Shown here one piece after another: positions 63,626 to 64,000 of a stretch of DNA of 64,000 nucleotides. Made by a program: the position numbers and the translations under genes. Within the stretch, counting starts at the first letter, position 1. Each line of letters opens with the position of its first letter. The notes beneath the pieces were generated by a model. It was not told the DNA's origin. It ran no database searches and saw only the letters and a program-made list of their open reading frames with translations. Source of the stretch: Apostichopus japonicus (Eukaryota > Echinodermata > Holothuroidea > Aspidochirotida > Stichopodidae); assembly GCF_037975245.1 (NCBI RefSeq), contig NC_092569.1, positions 23,216,168-23,280,167 on the forward strand, read 5' to 3'.

Positions 63626-64000
63626 TTTAAACGTATCATTTTAAGTAAGCTTTTGTTGTCTTATCTGTTCTGCATTACTTTTACTTTTTTTTTGTATTTT
63701 TGTATTTTTGGTTTTGCGTTTTATCCCTTTTGCTTCTTTATATCCTTCTTTTATTGTACATCGCAGCAGAATAGTTTTAATAGTTGTTGACGCTTTATAA
63801 TTTGATTAATTATTAATATCATTGCTATTCATTCAGGGATATATTCGTGAGAAATCTGCTGGTAAAATGTGAATTGGTTTATTATTTTGAAAACTATAAT
63901 TGTGGTATCAAAACTATAACTGCACATAGTTTTGTTTCACCCAGTTCAGCCCAGTGTAAGGCTGGATATGACAACTCCCTCCACTGAGTCTACACACGAA
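63626..64000. other. Right-hand flank, nothing identified
   Basis: T-rich sequence after the LINE relic, possibly its 3' UTR. No gene is seen. Confidence 0.4.

Overview
This window is animal nuclear DNA. It has large AT-rich introns with GT–AG boundaries, microsatellites, many C/G homopolymers, non-LTR retrotransposons and MITEs. The tandem secreted fibrinogen-related genes, a lectin–mucin receptor and a Src-family kinase with vertebrate-like intron phases fit a marine deuterostome. An echinoderm, probably a sea cucumber, is my best inference; nothing in the sequence proves the species.

Layout. (1) 1-5060: a foldback MITE, a diverged relic of a fibrinogen-gene first exon (about 2325-2678) and a decayed minus-strand LINE fragment (about 3020-4040). 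(2) 5060-30070: a roughly 12-kb tandem segmental duplication. Each unit holds one multi-exon fibrinogen-related (FReD) gene on the + strand. FReD gene 1 (6344-16684) is complete except for one in-frame TGA in exon 6. FReD gene 2 (19389-29848) carries an extra TIL/EGF-like linker and three disabling lesions. After the duplication, a hAT-like MITE entered gene 1 and a 5'-truncated LINE entered gene 2. (3) 30070-33525: intergenic, with a tRNA-like sequence and long (TA)n arrays. (4) 33526-41741: a seven-exon + strand gene for a type I membrane protein with signal peptide, Thr/Ser-rich stalk, C-type-lectin-like domain, mucin-like stalk, one membrane span and a short tail. (5) 44869-62743: an eleven-coding-exon Src-family tyrosine kinase on the minus strand, plus a probable 5' non-coding exon. 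Its introns hold a recent LINE with an intact 1,056-residue reading frame, two large minisatellites, a second foldback MITE and a GTAAA/TTTAC palindrome array. Its stop codon lies inside a TGATTCAT satellite. (6) 62800-64000: intergenic, with a LINE 3'-end relic.

How the genes relate. The FReD genes would encode secreted lectin- or immune-type proteins. The lectin–mucin gene encodes a surface receptor-like protein, and the Src kinase is a membrane-anchored cytoplasmic signalling enzyme. The FReD genes and the lectin gene are on the + strand and the kinase is on the minus strand, convergent with the lectin gene. No operon-like or proven functional link is visible.

Most notable observations. 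Skipping exons 5 and 6 of FReD gene 1 keeps the frame, removes the premature TGA and rebuilds a canonical single fibrinogen domain. The kinase tail ends directly after the regulatory Tyr-Gln, with its stop codon supplied by the satellite. Several transposon insertions can be dated against the tandem duplication by their empty sites.
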